Origin: Rhodamnia argentea
Taxonomy: Eukaryota; Streptophyta; Magnoliopsida; Myrtales; Myrtaceae
Assembly (NCBI RefSeq): GCF_020921035.1
Contig: NC_063151.1
Location: forward strand, 26,108,934-26,172,933
DNA length: 64,000 nucleotides
Reading direction: 5' to 3'
The notes under the pieces were generated by a model, which did not search any database, was not told the origin of the DNA, and worked only from the letters and a program-made list of their open reading frames with translations. This document shows positions 60,829 to 64,000 of the stretch, piece after piece (within the stretch, counting starts at the first letter, position 1; each line of letters begins with the position of its first letter). The position numbers and the translations under genes are program-made.

Positions 60829-63800
60829 ATGGCTGGGACTGGAAAAGAATGGTGGGGCTGTAGATGTTTTGCAACGATAGTGATTATATCCCTCGTTGGA
60901 GCTTCGCTCTTTGTTTCAGCAAGAGAAGATGGGAGAAAAGAAGGTCCAAGTAGCAGAAATGGAGAATCTAAACTGGAACTCCTCAAGGCTCTATTCAATT
61001 ACTTATGGCAAAAGGGAAAAGTGGGTTATACCCGCGTTTGGCCGGTAAGGCAATTCTTCCTTACTTATTTTGGATTGGATTTGGTTGTTTGGTTGTTAGG
61101 ATCATGGAAAAATGCCGGAAGCAAAGGGAAAACCATGGAAAAGAAATTTTGAAATGCCCAGCTGGCTGAAAGCTCATTCAGGGAGATTAGTACATTTTGG
61201 GATCTTAAAAGTTAAACTTTTTCTTTTGTTCCATTCGAGTTAGCCATGAATTTATGTTTATATCTTAGCCGATAGGTTCTTTATTCTTGTTCTGTTCTTT
61301 CTGATTCGGAAAGTAAAAGGAGTACTCGAAGAAGAGTTAAAATGCATCTGGCAGCAGTATGCAAACTGTTTCGTGTTTTTTTTCAGTCAGTTAAGATCAC
61401 CTAATTTAAAGCCATTCATGGATAGGCAATCTCCCTAAATTGTTGCACTGTCTCCACAGGAAATGGAATTCGGCTGGAAGATTGTGGTCGGATCAATAAT
61501 TGGGTTTTTCGGAGCAGCGTTTGGGAGTGTTGGAGGAGTTGGGGGCGGTGGCATTTTCGTTCCCATGCTCAATTTGATCATTGGTTTCGATGCCAAGTCT
61601 TCAACAGCTATATCAAAATGTAAGACATCGTTGCTTTTTTTGAATAAGTACCATCATGGACAAATTCTTTGAGTATGAGTTTCTTAATTCTGCCGCGTAC
61701 AAAGCAACAAGGTCAAGATTCAATAAAACTATACAGGATTGTATTTTGCACCAAGTTTTTTGTTTTCCTGACCAAGCTCTTTTTAAGATATTTCTCGTTC
61801 ATTTTATATACTGAGATTACATTTGGAAATGTACCACACTGAGCTGTTTCATCAGATTGGTCAAAGCTCTTAACCTTTATTCCGTGAATCGAATGAATGA
61901 ATCACAACTCAATGGCTCGGTAGGATAAACATGTCCAGATGACTTATTTGTTACATATGTCGTCAAGGGTGACAGACTCATATTGATACATCTTAAGATG
62001 TGTTCTGTTTAATTTAATATCCCAAACTAATACTATTGGTTGTGTTTGTTCAGGTATGATTATGGGTGCAGCAGCATCTACTGTTTTCTACAACCTTAAG
62101 TTGAGGCATCCCACACTTGACCTGCCGATCATTGACTATGACTTGGCACTTCTTGTCCAGCCTATGTTGGTGCTTGGAATCAGTATCGGAGTTGCCTTCA
62201 ATGTCCTATTTGCCGACTGGATGATCACAGTCTTGTTAATTATTCTGTTCATAGGTAATGCTCTTCTCAAGTTCAACCTTCTACTGATATTCTCTTCTTG
62301 GGTGAGTGTCGTAATTGACAATACTTATTCGCAGGCACCTCGACAAAAGCGTTTTTGAAAGGTGTTGAAACTTGGAAAAAAGAAACAATACTCAAGAAGG
62401 TGACCGAGGTCCGCTCATCTTAGTCCTTAACCAGTTTATTTGAGTAGTTTGATGTAATGGAGAGTTGAAACTTGCTTTTCTTTGATTTTCAGGAGGCTAC
62501 CAGACGTCTGGAAACAAACGGTGAGTTGATCTATCATCTTATTTAATCTCCATCTCATTTGTTTGAACATTTCACTTGTGATACAAAATCAAAACTCAAA
62601 AGGTGAAAAAAATGACCCTGCCGGCATTTTGTGGTTCATACCATTCTTGTACATGATACATTGAAACCTGAAATGCTGTCGATCTGTTTTTCAATAGGGA
62701 ATGAAAGTGAGGAAGTGGAGTACAGAGATCTACCGGGAGAGCCAAATAATGGCAATGCGACAGAAAGCAAGGAAACCAAAAGAACTGAGGTAAGAAAATT
62801 TCGAGCATTATTTTCCATAGTTAACAGGTCTAGAACTGAATTTTATTGCAATCCAGGTTTCTATTCTGGAGAATGTCTACTGGAAGGAACTGGGGCTTCT
62901 TGTTCTTGTCTGGGTTGCCATACTTGGATTGGAAATCGGAAAGGTTCCAAATTGTATCCGATTAAGTTGTCGACATTATGCTGTGTTTTTGCACTTAAGA
63001 ACATGACTGATATTGTACTTCTATGTTGGGAACAGAATTACACGACCACCTGTTCAGCTCTATACTGGGTTTTAAATCTTCTGCAGGTGAGTGAATGCCC
63101 AGAATACCTGAACAGGTGCAAATTTTTAGGTTTTGCTTCCAGATGAGATCTCTCAACGAAGTCAATAATTTGCCTTTCAGATACCCGTCGCTTTTGGAGT
63201 TTCTGGGTATGAGGCTTATAGCTTGTACACAGGCCAAAGAGTGATAGCTTCCAGGGGTGAAGCAGGTGCTAACTTGAAAATACACCAGTTAGTCCTGTAT
63301 TGTGGCTTTGGCATAGCAGCGGGTGTGGTCGGGGGATTGCTTGGTCTTGGTGGAGGATTCATTTTGGGCCCACTTTTTCTTGAGCTGGGGATCCCTCCTC
63401 AGGTCACTAGTACTTTCCTTATCATCAAATATGTACAAGAGGCAATATTTTGGTTCCATAGAGAATTATTTAATCTGATTAAAATTCTTCTGATATTCAT
63501 GAAAGATGAGTGATTCTTGAGTAAAATGTTCCACTTCAAGAAGCAAGCTAGTCAAGAGACATCTGAGAGATATGAAAGAGAATTTTCTTCAGATATATGC
63601 TTCTTATAGATCATTAGTCTTTTCATTCTATCGAGTTTTTATGATGTCTCGATCGAAATTTCTTTTGTCTGTCCTGCAGGTCTCGAGCGCCACAGCCACT
63701 TTTGCCATGACATTTTCCTCGTCCATGTCTGTTGTAGAATACTACCTCCTAAAACGTTTTCCAGTTCCCTATGGTATGGCTTGTTTCAAATGCTACTTTA

Positions 63801-64000
63801 CTTTCAAGGGCAATGTTACGAATAGCATATTACATCCTGGGAGATCTGCTCATTAAAATTTAGATATGCTAATCTTTGGTTTGTTCATTGCAGCTCTCTA
63901 CTTCATGGCAGTGGCAACAATCGCTGCCTTCACGGGGCAACACGTTGTCAGACGGATAATAGCCATTCTAGGGCGAGCATCTTTGATTATTTTCATCCTT
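60829..64000 (+). CDS. TauE/SafE-family membrane transporter, 3'-partial
   Basis: Eleven exons lie in the window: 60829-61044, 61460-61619, 62054-62254, 62335-62399, 62493-62520, 62698-62789, 62857-62943, 63036-63086, 63181-63402, 63680-63773 and 63894 to beyond the right edge. All junctions are GT-AG and in phase. The protein starts with a signal anchor (about 12-30). Two homologous membrane halves follow, each opening with a glycine-rich helix: [20 protein letters not shown], and later [20 protein letters not shown]. These are the TauE/SafE signatures. An acidic hydrophilic loop (exons 5-6) separates the halves. Bacterial relatives export sulfite or sulfoacetate. Plant members are multi-pass proteins whose substrate is mostly untested, so sulfur-anion transport is family inference. 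The last two or so helices lie outside the window. Confidence 0.92.

Overview
The window is nuclear DNA of a eudicot plant. Its genes carry many short GT-AG introns and encode plant-specific families (RABF2 and RABG3 GTPases, a class III peroxidase, the non-catalytic PDX1.2, the basic amino acid carrier BAC2). Between them lie AT-rich spacers full of short non-autonomous DNA transposons and (GA/CT)n tracts. The repeats suggested Myrtaceae or a related order to me, but that is only an impression.

Layout from left to right: an LEA-2/NHL-type membrane protein cut by the left edge (minus); a Rab5-type GTPase RABF2 (plus, 7 exons), tail to tail with an IST1-like ESCRT-III regulator (minus, 6 exons); a gene-poor, repeat-rich 10 kb; the mitochondrial carrier BAC2 (plus, 2 exons); the PDX1.2 pseudoenzyme (minus, 1 exon) with a perfect heat-shock element upstream; a peroxidase 48-like gene (plus, 4 exons); a small uncharacterised gene (minus); ribosomal protein eL37 (plus, 4 exons, the first only ATG); a 15-exon PXA-PX-Nexin_C sorting nexin (minus); about 8 kb of repeats, including an old broken Copia-type element with a hAT MITE nested in it; a Rab7-type GTPase RABG3 (plus, 7 exons); a small acidic unknown protein followed by a degenerate tandem array; a 7 kb stretch with one orphan open frame; and a TauE/SafE-family transporter (plus) running off the right edge.

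Four of the roughly eleven well-supported genes (Rab5, IST1, PX sorting nexin, Rab7) act in succession on the endosome-to-vacuole route. This may be chance, but it is the most striking functional pattern. The most informative regulatory signal is the heat-shock element before PDX1.2. I found no new multi-gene system. The repeat structure holds several related MITE families with clear target-site duplications. Exon boundaries were read by eye from splice sites, reading phase and remembered family sequences; no alignment or database search was run.
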